64,000 nt of DNA from Streptomyces wuyuanensis (GCF_900103455.1 NZ_FNHI01000008.1:124001-188000), one strand, 5' to 3'. Counted from the first letter of the stretch, positions 55,398-64,000 are shown. The notes: generated from the sequence alone by a model not told the origin. Numbers and translations are program-made.

Positions 55398-55823
55398 ATG
55401 CCATCGATCAAGCAGTTCCAAGTCACCTTCGACTGCGCGGAGCCCGAGCGGGTCGCTCGCTTCTGGTGCGAGGTGCTGGGGTACGTCGTGTCGCCGCCGA
55501 AGGGGTTCGCCACGTGGGACGAATTCGACCGCACGCGGCCTCCTGAGGACCAGGGGTCGTGGTTCGCCTGCAACGATCCTTCGGGCGTGGGCCCGCGCCT
55601 CTTCTTCCAGCGCGTCCCCGAAGGCAAGGTCGTCAAGAACCGGGTGCATCTCGACGTGCGGGTCGGCACCGGGCTCGTGGGAGCAGAGCGCCTGGCCGTG
55701 CTCGAGGCCGAATGCACGCGACTGGTCGCGCTCGGCGCGGTGCGCGTGGAGCTCCTGGCGGACGACTACGACGCCTGCATCGTGATGCAGGACATCGAGG
55801 GCAACGAGTTCTGTCTCGACTGA
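55398..55823 (+). CDS. VOC-superfamily protein
   Basis: 141 residues. VOC pattern: FQVTFDCAEPERVARFWCEV, then WFACNDPSGVGPRLFFQRVP, NRVHLDVRVGTG, and the C-terminal VMQDIEGNEFCLD with the metal-binding Glu. Similar proteins are often annotated as glyoxalase-like. TATGGT at 55386-55391 puts a -10 element 6 bases before ATG 55398 with no Shine-Dalgarno site, so translation is perhaps leaderless. The longer frame to 55365 is unsupported. Confidence 0.86.
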   Translation: MPSIKQFQVTFDCAEPERVARFWCEVLGYVVSPPKGFATWDEFDRTRPPEDQGSWFACNDPSGVGPRLFFQRVPEGKVVKNRVHLDVRVGTGLVGAERLAVLEAECTRLVALGAVRVELLADDYDACIVMQDIEGNEFCLD

Positions 55824-55916
55824 GCACTTTCCGAGACGGCGAGGCCGGGGGTCTCCACGCGGACCCGGACCCTGCGGGACAGGCGCTGTTCTCGGCTTCT
55901 CAAGCACGTGGCCGGC

Positions 55917-55936
55917 GGTGCGGCGATCGCCGCACC
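55917..55936. terminator. 20-base palindromic hairpin after the VOC gene
   Basis: GGTGCGGC-GATC-GCCGCACC, 8-base arms around GATC, about 95 bases past the stop. Confidence 0.5.
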
Positions 55937-56136
55937 GAGTCGATTCCGCCGTGCCGGCCGCCGCCCCGTTCGGCGCTTCCCGCGCTCCGGCCGCTTCCCC
56001 GTTCCGCATCGAACGAACGTGACGCATCGTGGCACCCCTCCGTGCTCACACGGGGGCGGCGTCACCGGCGTACGCCCTGCCCGGTTGGCGCGCGTTTACG
56101 GTAGGGCTTGTTGGAGTCTGTTGGAAGAGAAGCCGT

Positions 56137-56150
56137 AACGGTTGACCGTT
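56137..56150. promoter_or_regulatory. palindrome upstream of the sugar ABC operon
   Basis: AACGGT-TG-ACCGTT, 6-base perfect arms, about 100 bases before the binding-protein start. A neighbouring AT-rich block (GTTTGTGTGTCAAAACCC) suggests promoter context. It differs from the LacI site at 52764. Confidence 0.45.
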
Positions 56151-56252
56151 TGTGTGTCAAAACCCTTGACGGGGCCTTGCCTTGAGGGTGGGATCCAATC
56201 CTCGCGTTCGTTTGTGTTTGATATCGAGGTTGCGCCCTGGAAGGAGAACGAC

Positions 56253-57602
56253 ATGGCACCGTCATCGTTCGCAGGACCGTCCGAGCCGGGGAGCGTGGCG
56301 GGTCATCGGATCTCCCGCCGGAACGTGCTGCGGGGCGCGGCCGCCGGTGCGGGCGCGGTCACGCTGCCCGCTCTGCTCGCCGCCTGCGGCGGCGGACCCG
56401 GCGGCGACGGGAAGACCGTCACGATGGGCTCCAACGCCTCCGACCCGGTGCCGCGCAAGGCGTTCGCCGAAGCGTTCGGGGCGTACGGCAAGCAGTCCGC
56501 CGAAGGCCGCAAGGTCAAGGTCAACACCGTGGACCACAACACGTTCCAGGAGAACATCAACCGCTATCTGCAGGGTCAGCCGGACGACGTGTTCATGTGG
56601 TTCGCCGGCTACCGCATGCAGTTCTTCGCCAAGAAGGGCCTGCTGCACGACATATCCGACCTGTGGGCGGGCTACAAGGGCTTCTCGCAGGCCCTCGAGG
56701 ACCAGTCGACGGGGGAGGACGGCAAGCAGTACCTCACGCCGTACTACTACTACCCGTGGGCGGTCTTCCACCGGAAGAGCCTCTTCCGGGAGCGCGGCTA
56801 CCAGGCGCCCGGGACCCTCGACGAGTACGTCGCACTGGCCAAACGCATGCAGAAGGACAAGCTCGTCCCGATCGCCTTCTGCGACAAGGACGGCTGGCCG
56901 GCCATGGGCACCTTCGACTACATCAACATGCGGACCAACGGCTACGAGTTCCACAAGAACCTGATGGCCGGCGAGGAGGCCTGGAACAGCCGGCAGGTCA
57001 AGGAGGTCTTCGACACCTGGCGGCGGCTGCTCCCGTACTGCCAGCCCGACGCCAACGGCCGCACCTGGCAGGAGGCCGCGACCAGCCTCCAGAAGCGCCA
57101 GACCGGTATGGCCGTCTTCGGACTCCCGCACCCCGGCCAGCAGTTTCCCGAGAGCGAGCAGCAGGACCTCGACTTCTTCCCGTTCCCCGTCATCAACCCG
57201 GAACACGGGCAGGACGCGGTCGAGGCTCCCATCGACGGCTATCTGCTCGCGAAGAAGTCCCGGAACCTCAAGAACGACAAGACCATGGAGAGCGCCAAGG
57301 ACCTGCTGAAGTGGCTCGCCACGGGTGAGGCAGAGGACATCTACCTGCGGCACGACCCCAACAACATCGCCGTCAGCAGCGAGGCGGACACCTCCGGGTA
57401 CACGCCGCTGCAGCGCAAGGCCGTCGAACTCGTCTCCGGAGCGAAGCAGATCTCGCAGTTCCTGGACCGCGACACCCGCCCCGACTTCTCGTCCACCGTG
57501 ATGATCCCGGCCATCCAGCGCTTCATCGGCGACCCGAAGGACGTGGACGGACTCGTCAACGACATCGAACGGCAGAAGAAGACGGTCTTCGCCTCCGGCT
57601 GA
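56253..57602 (+). CDS. ABC sugar-import substrate-binding lipoprotein
   Basis: 449 residues. A twin-arginine leader (RISRRNVLRGAAAG) and a lipobox (LPALLAACGGG) make it an exported lipoprotein. The core is of the extracellular carbohydrate-binding type: GQPDDVFMWFAGYRMQFFA, YLTPYYYYPWAVFHRKSLF, GTLDEYVALAKRMQKD and LKWLATGEAEDIYL. It delivers a sugar or oligosaccharide to the two permeases that follow. AAGGAG lies 6 bases before ATG 56253. Ligand unknown. Confidence 0.92.
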   Translation: MAPSSFAGPSEPGSVAGHRISRRNVLRGAAAGAGAVTLPALLAACGGGPGGDGKTVTMGSNASDPVPRKAFAEAFGAYGKQSAEGRKVKVNTVDHNTFQENINRYLQGQPDDVFMWFAGYRMQFFAKKGLLHDISDLWAGYKGFSQALEDQSTGEDGKQYLTPYYYYPWAVFHRKSLFRERGYQAPGTLDEYVALAKRMQKDKLVPIAFCDKDGWPAMGTFDYINMRTNGYEFHKNLMAGEEAWNSRQVKEVFDTWRRLLPYCQPDANGRTWQEAATSLQKRQTGMAVFGLPHPGQQFPESEQQDLDFFPFPVINPEHGQDAVEAPIDGYLLAKKSRNLKNDKTMESAKDLLKWLATGEAEDIYLRHDPNNIAVSSEADTSGYTPLQRKAVELVSGAKQISQFLDRDTRPDFSSTVMIPAIQRFIGDPKDVDGLVNDIERQKKTVFASG

Positions 57603-57642
57603 CCGCGACACCCCCCACCGCACGCCCTGGGAGAACCGATTC

Positions 57643-58557
57643 GTGGCGCTCAACACCGCGCGGCGCACCGGACGGCGAGGCCCGCGGAGATTCACCCCGC
57701 GTGACCTCGCCGTCCTCGGCACGCTGCTGGGAATACCCCTCCTGCTCGACATCGTCGTCATCTGGGGGCCGACGCTCGCCTCCGTGGCGCTCTCGTTCAC
57801 CAGCTGGGACGGCATCGGGGAAATCCGATGGGTCGGAACGGACAACTACGCCAACCTCTTCACCGGCTATCCGCCGTTCTGGCCGGCGGCCCGGCACAAT
57901 CTGCTGTGGCTGGCGTTCCTCGGCCTGGTGGCCACGCCCTTCGGGCTGCTGCTGGCCGTCCTCGTCGACCGGGGCGTCCGATTCAGCCGCTTCTACCAGT
58001 CGACGTTCTACATGCCCGTCGTCCTGTCCCTGGCGGTCGTCGGCTTCATCGCCCAACTGGTCTTCTCCCGCGACCAGGGCGCCCTCAACGCCGTCCTCGG
58101 CGACACCGGCGACCCCACCGACTGGCTGGGCGACCCCGATCTGAACATCTGGATGGTCCTGCTGGCCGCTGCCTGGCGCCACACCGGCTACGTGATGATC
58201 CTCTACCTGGCGGGGCTGAAGGCCGTCGACCCGTCACTCAAGGAGGCCGCGGCCATCGACGGGGCCGGTGAGACCCAGACCTTCTTCCGGGTCGTCCTCC
58301 CGACCCTCCGGCCCGTCAACGTCATCGTCGGCGTCATCACCGTCATCGAGGCCCTGCGCGCCTTCGACATCGTGTACGCCGTCAACAAGGGCCGCAACGG
58401 ACTGGAACTGCTCTCGGTGCTCGTCACCGACAACATCATCGGCGAGGCCGCGCGGATCGGCTTCGGCTCCGCGATCGCCGTCGTGCTGCTGACCGTCTCC
58501 CTGGGATTCGTCGTGACGTATCTCGTCCAGGAGATCCGAGGGGAGAAGACCCGTTGA
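57643..58557 (+). CDS. ABC sugar permease, MalF-type
   Basis: 304 residues, six membrane helices. The conserved EAA loop that contacts the ATPase reads PSLKEAAAIDGAGETQTFFR, with VTLSFTSWDGIG-like and NLLWLAFLGLVATPFGLLLA segments typical of MalF. GTG 57643 with GGGAG upstream. The operon has no ATPase, so the shared Streptomyces ATPase MsiK, encoded elsewhere, probably powers it. Confidence 0.93.
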   Translation: MALNTARRTGRRGPRRFTPRDLAVLGTLLGIPLLLDIVVIWGPTLASVALSFTSWDGIGEIRWVGTDNYANLFTGYPPFWPAARHNLLWLAFLGLVATPFGLLLAVLVDRGVRFSRFYQSTFYMPVVLSLAVVGFIAQLVFSRDQGALNAVLGDTGDPTDWLGDPDLNIWMVLLAAAWRHTGYVMILYLAGLKAVDPSLKEAAAIDGAGETQTFFRVVLPTLRPVNVIVGVITVIEALRAFDIVYAVNKGRNGLELLSVLVTDNIIGEAARIGFGSAIAVVLLTVSLGFVVTYLVQEIRGEKTR

Positions 58558-59516
58558 CCAAGCTGCGCCCGACGACCGCCGAAACCACGACCCCGGCCGT
58601 CGCGTCGGCCCTGCCCGCCGTTCCCACCGCCCCCGGCGGAGCGCGGCCGGCCGGGCGCCGCCCTCTCCGCCCGGGCCGGCTCGGCGTCCACGCCTTCCTG
58701 ACCACCGTCTCCCTGGCCTTCCTGGCGCCACTCGCCCTCGCGGTGTACGCGTCGCTCCGGCCTTACGACGAGACGTCCGAGCACGGCTACTTCTCCTTGC
58801 CGCGGACGCTGTCCCTCGACTACTACCGGCAGGCCTTCACCGACTCCGGCATGACGAAGTACTTCGTCAACACGCTGATCATCGCCGTGCCGGGAGTCCT
58901 GGTGACGCTGTTCCTCGCGTCCTTCGTCGCCTTCGCCGTCGCCCGGCTGAAGCTGCGCGGCTCGATCCTGCTGCTGATGCTCTTCACCGCCGGCAACCTG
59001 CTCCCGCAACAGGTCATCGTCACCCCGCTGTACGTACTCTTCAACCGGATCCCGCTGCCCTACAGGATGTCCGAATCGATGACGATGTACGACTCCCACT
59101 GGGCCGTCGTCGTCGTCCAGGTCGGCTTCCAGATCGGCTTCTGCGTCTTCGTGCTCGCCAACTTCATGCGCACGCTGCCGCAGGAGATCCTGGAGGCCGC
59201 CGTCGTCGACGGCGCGGGCGTGTGGACCCGGTACTGGCGCATCACGCTGCCCCTGTGCCGTCCGGCGCTCGCGGCCCTCGGCACGCTCCAGTTCACCTGG
59301 ATGTACAACGACTTCCTCTGGGCCCTCGTGTTCATCTCCGACGGCGACAAGCTGCCCGTCACCTCGGCCCTCAACAACCTCAGGGGCCAGTTCTTCACCG
59401 ATTACAACCTGCTGGCCGCGGGTTCGGTGATCGTGGCCCTCCCGACGATCCTGGTCTTCCTGCTGCTGCAGCGCCACTTCATCGCCGGACTGACGCTCGG
59501 TTCGAGCAAGGGGTGA
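58554..59516 (+). CDS. ABC sugar permease, MalG-type
   Basis: 320 residues from TTG 58554, overlapping the MalF-type stop (TTGA). Six helices; the EAA loop is PQEILEAAVVDGAGVWTRYW. C-terminal LQRHFIAGLTLGSSKG is a MalG hallmark. A Pro/Ala-rich N-terminal extension of about 40 residues precedes the first helix. GGGGAG stands upstream; translation is probably coupled. Last gene of the importer operon. Confidence 0.93.
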   Translation: MTKLRPTTAETTTPAVASALPAVPTAPGGARPAGRRPLRPGRLGVHAFLTTVSLAFLAPLALAVYASLRPYDETSEHGYFSLPRTLSLDYYRQAFTDSGMTKYFVNTLIIAVPGVLVTLFLASFVAFAVARLKLRGSILLLMLFTAGNLLPQQVIVTPLYVLFNRIPLPYRMSESMTMYDSHWAVVVVQVGFQIGFCVFVLANFMRTLPQEILEAAVVDGAGVWTRYWRITLPLCRPALAALGTLQFTWMYNDFLWALVFISDGDKLPVTSALNNLRGQFFTDYNLLAAGSVIVALPTILVFLLLQRHFIAGLTLGSSKG

Positions 59517-59726
59517 GGCCCCGGCCGCGGGTGAGCGCCCCGGGCCGGTGGGGCCATCGGCCCCGGATCGGCCCAGGGCCGCGGCCGGCGCGGGCGAAAG
59601 CCGGGGCCCTGGGGGCCACATGGGCACGGATGCTCCCCCTGCCACGCCGAAAAGCCGCCGCACGTGGTTTCCCGGGGCCCGGCCTGCGGCATCAGGATCA
59701 TGGGCACGACAGAAGGGGGTGCGCGC

Positions 59727-60659
59727 ATGGCCTGGTACCCGGGTGCCACCAAGTACGAGTTACAGCCCGAGTCGGACGGTCAGCCGGCCATCCGGCCGAC
59801 CCAGTTCATCATGCACAGCATCGCGGCGCCGTGGACGGCACGGCGGATCTACGAGTACTGGCGGGACAGCTCGAGCTTGGAGTCGCACTTCGGTCTCGGT
59901 TACGAGGGAGACCTCGGTCAGTACATCGGCACCGAGACCCGGGCCGACGCCAACTACAAGGCGAACCTGCGCCCGGACGGCACCGGCGCGGTCAGCATCG
60001 AGACGGCGTCGAACCTGCAGCACACCGACCCTTGGACGGCGAAGCAGGTCGAGAGGCTGATCGCGCTCGGCGCCTGGCTGCACCAACGGCACGGCATACC
60101 GCTGCGGGTCTGCCGCTCGGCCTCCGACCCCGGCTACGGCTACCACCGTCTGCACGCCGACTGGGCGGTGTCCGGCACCGCATGCCCGGGCGACGCCCGG
60201 GTGCGCCAGTTCAGGAACGCGGTCTTTCCCGGAATCGTCGCCCGGGCCACCGGACAGAGCCCGCCCCAGGAGGAACCCGACATGCCGTCCATGCTCAATG
60301 AATCCAACACCGTCGACGTCGTGCTGCGGTCCGGCGTCTGGACGGGCCTGGCCTTCACGGACGCCGTCCTGCACTCGGGGCCCCGGCGCCATGCGACCGT
60401 GGTCCACCTGCTGTTCGCCGACAACACCCACAAGGAGGCGCGCATCGAGGGCCGGTTCTATCTGACCGACACCGCCGGCGGAAACCCCTCCGCGTATCTG
60501 ACCGTCACCGGGAAGGGGCCCGGCGGCCACCAGTTCCAGTGCGCCGCGGACGTCCCCAAGGGCCGTCATCTGCGGTTCGAGGTCCGTGCGACCACACCGG
60601 ACGGATCGTCGGTGCGGCTGCTCCACCGTGTCGTCTCGGGACCGTACTGGGCCCTGTGA
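59727..60659 (+). CDS. zinc N-acetylmuramoyl-alanine amidase-like (PGRP type) with C-terminal beta domain
   Basis: 310 residues. The zinc ligands of amidase-2/T7-lysozyme enzymes are present: His in QFIMHSIAAPWTARRI (about 30), His in GYHRLHADWAV and Cys in SGTACPGDARV, plus LQHTDPWTAKQVERLIALGA. It would cut the amide bond between MurNAc and the stem peptide. No signal peptide is visible, so export would need another route or a phage-like holin. Residues about 190-310 form a separate beta-rich domain of unknown type. GAAGGGGG is upstream of ATG 59727. The gene follows the importer by 210 bases. Confidence 0.85.
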   Translation: MAWYPGATKYELQPESDGQPAIRPTQFIMHSIAAPWTARRIYEYWRDSSSLESHFGLGYEGDLGQYIGTETRADANYKANLRPDGTGAVSIETASNLQHTDPWTAKQVERLIALGAWLHQRHGIPLRVCRSASDPGYGYHRLHADWAVSGTACPGDARVRQFRNAVFPGIVARATGQSPPQEEPDMPSMLNESNTVDVVLRSGVWTGLAFTDAVLHSGPRRHATVVHLLFADNTHKEARIEGRFYLTDTAGGNPSAYLTVTGKGPGGHQFQCAADVPKGRHLRFEVRATTPDGSSVRLLHRVVSGPYWAL

Positions 60660-60674
60660 CCGCGGGCGGCGGGT

Positions 60675-60848
60675 TCAGCGGGACTCGGACCCCTGCCTCG
60701 GGATGACGACGAGGAACGCGTCCGTGTCCAGATCCATGACGACCTCCGCGGGGACGCCCTCGTCCCGCCGGGCCCGCGCGAACTCCTCGGCCGGCCAGCT
60801 CCCTCGCGGGCCACCTGCGGGAAACCTCTCCAGCACCGTTCGGAACAC
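60675..60848 (-). CDS. small hypothetical protein, 57 residues
   Basis: GTG 60848 opens a 57-residue frame (VFRTVLERFPAGGPRGSWPA to the final PRQGSESR). The Streptomyces-like pattern FARARRDEGVPAEVVMDLD is followed by DAFLVVIPRQG. GAGGGGG stands about 6 bases upstream. It looks like a real small protein: good codon bias, family-like sequence, ribosome-binding site. Function unknown. It is convergent with the amidase gene and divergent from the P-loop/NUDIX gene. Confidence 0.7.
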   Translation of the reverse strand: MFRTVLERFPAGGPRGSWPAEEFARARRDEGVPAEVVMDLDTDAFLVVIPRQGSESR

Positions 60849-61001
60849 CTCGCACCCCCTCGCTCACTCCTGATCCCCAACGAAGCTCCGTCCGGATGTG
60901 TTACGCCCCGGTCCGCACGGGGGGCGCCACACATCCGGAGTGACGTTTCCGTGGCAGGGTGTTGCGGGCAGCCCACAGGGGGCTACGGAGGAGGGGGAAC
61001 C

Positions 61002-62036
61002 GTGATCGTCTGGATCAACGGTGCGTTCAGCGCGGGCAAGACGACCACTGCGCGCGAGCTGATCGATCTGATCCCGAACAGCACGTTGTACGACCCCGAG
61101 GTGATCGGCGGAGCGATACGGGCCCTGTTGCCCCAGAAGCGTCTCGCCGAAGTGACGGACCACCAGGACCTGCCGATCTGGCGCCGGCTGGTCGTGGACA
61201 CCGCGGCCGCGCTGCTGGCCGAGGTCGGCGGGGTGCTGGTGGTCCCGATGACCCTGCTGAGGCAGGAGTACCGCGACGAGATCTTCGGTGGTCTCGCAGC
61301 GCGCCGGATCCCGGTCCGGCATGTGCTCCTCCGCCCGGACGAAACGATCCTGCGGATGCGGATCGCCGCCCGCGAGGATCCGGGCGACCCGGGCGGACGC
61401 CCCGGGGAGGGCGACGCGTACGACCACATCGAGCGCTACCGCAGCGCCCTCGGCTGGCTGGGCACCGACGCCCATGTCGTCGACAACTCCGCCCTCACTC
61501 CGAGGGAGACCGCGGAGACGGTGGCCGGGGCCGTACGCTCCGGCGCGGCCGCGGTCAGCGACATCGTGCAGACGGCGGAACCGACGGCCGAGACGCTCGC
61601 CGCCGGGGTGCTGCTGTTCGACGAACGGGATCGGGTACTCCTCGTCGACCCCACCTACAAACCGGGCTGGGAGTTCCCCGGGGGTGTCGTGGAGGCGGGC
61701 GAGGCCCCGGCACGCGCGGGGATCCGGGAGGTCGCCGAGGAGATCGGCATCGAACTCGACGCCGTACCGCGGCTGCTCGTCGTCGACTGGGAGCCACCTC
61801 GCCCGCCCGGGTACGGGGGTCTCCGGCTGCTCTTCGACGGCGGTCGGCTCACCGGTGACGACGCCGCCGCGCGGGTGAGCCTGCCCGGTGCCGAGCTGCG
61901 GGGCTGGCGCTTCGCGTCGGAGGAGGAGGCCGCCGGGATGCTGCCCCCGGTGCGCTACGAGCGGCTGCGCTGGGCCCTGCGGGCCCGGGAACGCGGAACG
62001 GTGCTCAATCTCGAAGCCGGTGTGCCCGTCGGCTGA
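61002..62036 (+). CDS. fusion of P-loop nucleotide-binding domain and NUDIX hydrolase
   Basis: 344 residues from GTG 61002 (GGAGGAGGGGGAACC upstream). The N-terminal half has a TmrB/kinase-like P-loop, WINGAFSAGKTTTARELIDL, with an Asp-rich LLRPDETILRMRI and later helices. The C-terminal half (about 200-344) has a full NUDIX box: GGVVEAGEAPARAGIREVAE followed by EIG. The kinase-like part may phosphorylate a small molecule and the NUDIX part hydrolyse a nucleoside diphosphate derivative. Specific substrates are unknown. The join lies near residue 195. Confidence 0.9.
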   Translation: MIVWINGAFSAGKTTTARELIDLIPNSTLYDPEVIGGAIRALLPQKRLAEVTDHQDLPIWRRLVVDTAAALLAEVGGVLVVPMTLLRQEYRDEIFGGLAARRIPVRHVLLRPDETILRMRIAAREDPGDPGGRPGEGDAYDHIERYRSALGWLGTDAHVVDNSALTPRETAETVAGAVRSGAAAVSDIVQTAEPTAETLAAGVLLFDERDRVLLVDPTYKPGWEFPGGVVEAGEAPARAGIREVAEEIGIELDAVPRLLVVDWEPPRPPGYGGLRLLFDGGRLTGDDAAARVSLPGAELRGWRFASEEEAAGMLPPVRYERLRWALRARERGTVLNLEAGVPVG

Positions 62037-62293
62037 GGGAGCGGCGCGAGCGTCCGGCGTCGCGCCGGGCCGGCGGTCGGTCGGCGTACGCCCCCGGCGG
62101 CCGGCTCACCGCAGGCGTGCGCCCGCGGCCGGGCCCCGTGGCTCGTCCCGTGCCCCGCCTCGGTCCGGCTCGCGCCGGGGCCGTCCGCCGCGCCCGGCTC
62201 GTGGCGGGCCGCTCGCCGCAACGCGCCGGCCCGCCCTCGCCGCCCGGGGCACGCGGTGCGTGCCGCGCCGGCGTGCCGGCACGCCGCGTCGCT
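62037..62293. other. convergent intergenic stretch, no gene recognised
   Basis: 257 bases of highly GC-rich sequence between the P-loop/NUDIX gene and the convergent MBL-fold gene. No clear hairpin with long perfect arms and no coding frame I trust. Confidence 0.4.
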
Positions 62294-62983
62294 TCAGGGC
62301 GTCGCCCCGGCCGCGGCGCGCAGCGCGGCGGCCGCGTCCGCCGTGAGTGGATCGCCGTGCCCGAAGCACACCGTGGACGGCTCCAGGGACGCCGGCCGGC
62401 GCACCGACTCCAGCGTCCGCCTCCGGTCCACGTCGAAGACTCCCGGCATCACCCGGCCGACCCCCGCGACCGCGTCCCCGGTGAACAGCACGCCGTGGCG
62501 CGGCAGATGGACCGCGATCGAACCTTCGGTGTGGCCGGGGACGTGCACCACCCGGGCCCCGCCGCCGAACCCGAGCTCGTCGCCGTCCTCCAACTCGCGG
62601 TCGACGCGCACCGGCGGGGCCTCCGGGACCGTGAGGGCGTGCTCGTACAGGGGGAGTTCCCAGTCCAGCAGCACCGGTTCGGGCACGGGCGCCCGGCCGC
62701 CGATGATCGGTGCGTCCAGCCGGTGCGCCAGCACACGGGCGCCGAACCGGCCGGCGAGTTCCCCCGCCGCGCCGGTGTGGTCGCGGTGGCAGTGCGTGAG
62801 CACGATCCGGCGCAGCCGGTCCGGATCGGCACCCAGCGAGTGGACCGCCCGCTCGATGTCCGGGCCGGCGTGCGCGTCCCCGGCGTCGATCAGGGTGAGT
62901 TCGCCGCCGTCGCGCCAGAGGTGGGCCTGGCCGATACGGAAGCGGAACATGTGCAGCCGCGGCAGTACCTCGATGACGTCCAT
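62294..62983 (-). CDS. metallo-beta-lactamase-fold hydrolase
   Basis: 229 residues. The dinuclear zinc motif HxHxDH is in RIVLTHCHRDHTGAAGELAG; further ligands sit in VVHVPGHTEGSIAVHLPRHG, VLFTGDAVAG and CFGHGDPL. A general hydrolase fold (glyoxalase II, lactonase, beta-lactamase relatives). No signal peptide. Probably a cytosolic thioester or lactone hydrolase, substrate unknown. Confidence 0.92.
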   Translation of the reverse strand: MDVIEVLPRLHMFRFRIGQAHLWRDGGELTLIDAGDAHAGPDIERAVHSLGADPDRLRRIVLTHCHRDHTGAAGELAGRFGARVLAHRLDAPIIGGRAPVPEPVLLDWELPLYEHALTVPEAPPVRVDRELEDGDELGFGGGARVVHVPGHTEGSIAVHLPRHGVLFTGDAVAGVGRVMPGVFDVDRRRTLESVRRPASLEPSTVCFGHGDPLTADAAAALRAAAGATP

Positions 62984-63116
62984 GCGGCGAACGTATGCGG
63001 CCGCCGCCGTCCGCCGCCCGCATCTGCGCTCTCCGCGAGCTTCGCCGAACGCGTGGGGCAGCGGGCGGCGCCCGGAGCAGCGGGGAGCGCCGGACCGGGG
63101 CGGCGGCCGGTCTCCG

Positions 63117-64000
63117 TCAGACCTGCCGGGAGCGCGCGTAGTTGACCAGGAAGTGCGCCTCGGCGACGGAGAGCCGTTCCAGTTCCTCGGGCGAGACGCT
63201 CTCGTTGACGGCGTGGATCTGGGCGTCCGGCTCGCTCAGCCCGATCAGCAGGATCTCCGCCGACGGGTAGAGCTCGGCGAGCGTGTTGCACAGCGGGATC
63301 GAACCGCCCATGCCGGCGGCCTGCATCTCCTGACCGGGGTAGGCGATCCGCATGGCGTCGGCCATCGCCGTGTACGCCGGGCTGTGCACATCGGCGAGGA
63401 ACGGCTGGCCCTGGCCGACCTGTTCGATGCGCACCCGCGCGTTCCACGGCGTGTGCTTCTCGATGTGTGCGAACAGCAGCTTCGTCGCCTCGGCGGCGTC
63501 CGCGCCGGGCGGCACGCGCAGGCTGATCTGCGCGCGGGCGCTCGCCGGCACGGACGGGGTGGCACCGGCGACGGGGGAGCAGTCGATGCCGATCACCGTG
63601 ACGGCCGGGCGTGCCCAGATCCGGTCGGCGACCGTGCCGTTGCCGATCAGGTCCACACCGTCCAGGACCTTCGCGTCCCTGCGGAAGTCGGCGTCCGGGT
63701 ACTGCAGCCCCTCCCAGGCGGTGTCGGCGTCGAGCCCCTCGATCACCGTCGAGCCGTCCTCGGCGCGCAGCGAGTCCAGGACGCGGATCAGCGCCGCCAG
63801 TGCGTCGGGGGCGGCGCCACCGAACTGCCCGGAGTGCAGATTGCCCTCCAGGGTGTCGATCGTGACCCGGATCATCGTCATGCCGCGCAGCGTCGCGGTG
63901 ACGGTGGGCAGGCCCACCCGGAAGTTGCCGGCGTCACCGATGACGATCGTGTCCGCGGCGAGCAGGTCCGGATGCGCCTCGGCGTACCGCTCGAGGCCGC
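63117..64000 (-). CDS. M20 family dipeptidase (5' end beyond window)
   Basis: About 294 residues visible; the N terminus lies beyond the right edge. Features: DTIVIGDAGNFRVGLPTVTA with the ligand-binding region, EGNLHSGQFGGAAPDALAAL (the dimerisation/lid domain of M20 peptidases), SARAQISLRVPPGADAAEAT, GSIPLCNTLAELYPSAEILL (C-terminal active-site part) and HAVNESVSPEELERLSVAEA. Likely a cytosolic zinc dipeptidase of the carnosinase/peptidase V type. Confidence 0.93.
   Translation of the reverse strand, partial: GLERYAEAHPDLLAADTIVIGDAGNFRVGLPTVTATLRGMTMIRVTIDTLEGNLHSGQFGGAAPDALAALIRVLDSLRAEDGSTVIEGLDADTAWEGLQYPDADFRRDAKVLDGVDLIGNGTVADRIWARPAVTVIGIDCSPVAGATPSVPASARAQISLRVPPGADAAEATKLLFAHIEKHTPWNARVRIEQVGQGQPFLADVHSPAYTAMADAMRIAYPGQEMQAAGMGGSIPLCNTLAELYPSAEILLIGLSEPDAQIHAVNESVSPEELERLSVAEAHFLVNYARSRQV

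Overview
The window reads as a piece of a Streptomyces (or close actinobacterial) chromosome. Base composition is very GC-rich, third codon positions are almost always G or C, GTG and TTG starts are common, and most proteins closely resemble known Streptomyces families: an OhrR/Ohr pair, Tat-exported GH109, UdgX with a KRRIH loop, bacterial nitric oxide synthase, DUF5134/M56, DUF6421, and a sugar ABC importer with no ATPase of its own. I saw no rRNA, tRNA, insertion sequence, integrase, CRISPR array or replication origin. Genes are mostly single or in short operons, often with divergent regulators and palindromic operators, and several convergent pairs share strong GC hairpins.

Layout. 1-13,000: a half ABC transporter with a damaged ATP site (cut by the left edge), a Tat-exported GH109 glycosidase, a GNAT enzyme, a MarR regulator divergent from an ABC exporter with a palindrome between them, an MltG-like transglycosylase, a flavin monooxygenase, a decayed aldehyde dehydrogenase, an orphan cysteine-rich leader peptide, a YjbQ protein, a frameshifted DUF4240 gene, and an unrecognised 432-residue membrane/coiled-coil protein. 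13,200-27,300: HAD phosphatase, Lrp regulator, UvrA-like ATPase, a UdgX/iron-permease pair, a FUSC-like membrane protein, nitric oxide synthase, a lactonase-type propeller, and a minus-strand run (BNR propeller, uracil-DNA glycosylase, GlcNAc-kinase-like ATPase, chelatase-like protein).

27,400-34,800 is a redox-stress neighbourhood: an old-yellow-enzyme reductase, OhrR/Ohr, an ArsR regulator, an FprA-like ferredoxin reductase, a DUF305 lipoprotein divergent from an LVIVD-repeat secreted protein, and a TetR regulator. Three copies of the same inverted repeat (TACGA-N6-TCGTA) lie in front of the reductase and the ArsR gene, so the ArsR protein probably controls both. 35,000-47,800 holds phosphatases, an M56 peptidase with DUF5134, small enzymes, the DUF6421/SDR/threonine-aldolase operon, a transglutaminase-like/B3-B4 pair behind a probable leaderless promoter, an acyltransferase, and DUF4395 divergent from thioredoxin.

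47,900-64,000 carries etfBA, a CitE-like DUF6986 protein behind a near-perfect promoter-operator arrangement, a LacI regulator divergent from a ROK kinase with a palindrome between them, a DUF4394 secreted protein, a carbohydrate ABC importer (binding protein plus two permeases), a zinc amidase, a small 57-residue gene, a P-loop/NUDIX fusion, a metallo-beta-lactamase-fold protein and a dipeptidase cut by the right edge. No large undescribed multi-gene system is evident. The best leads are the inferred ArsR regulon, the orphan leader peptide, the unknown 432-residue protein with its broken DUF4240 neighbour, and the leaderless promoter with twin palindromes at 43.7 kb.
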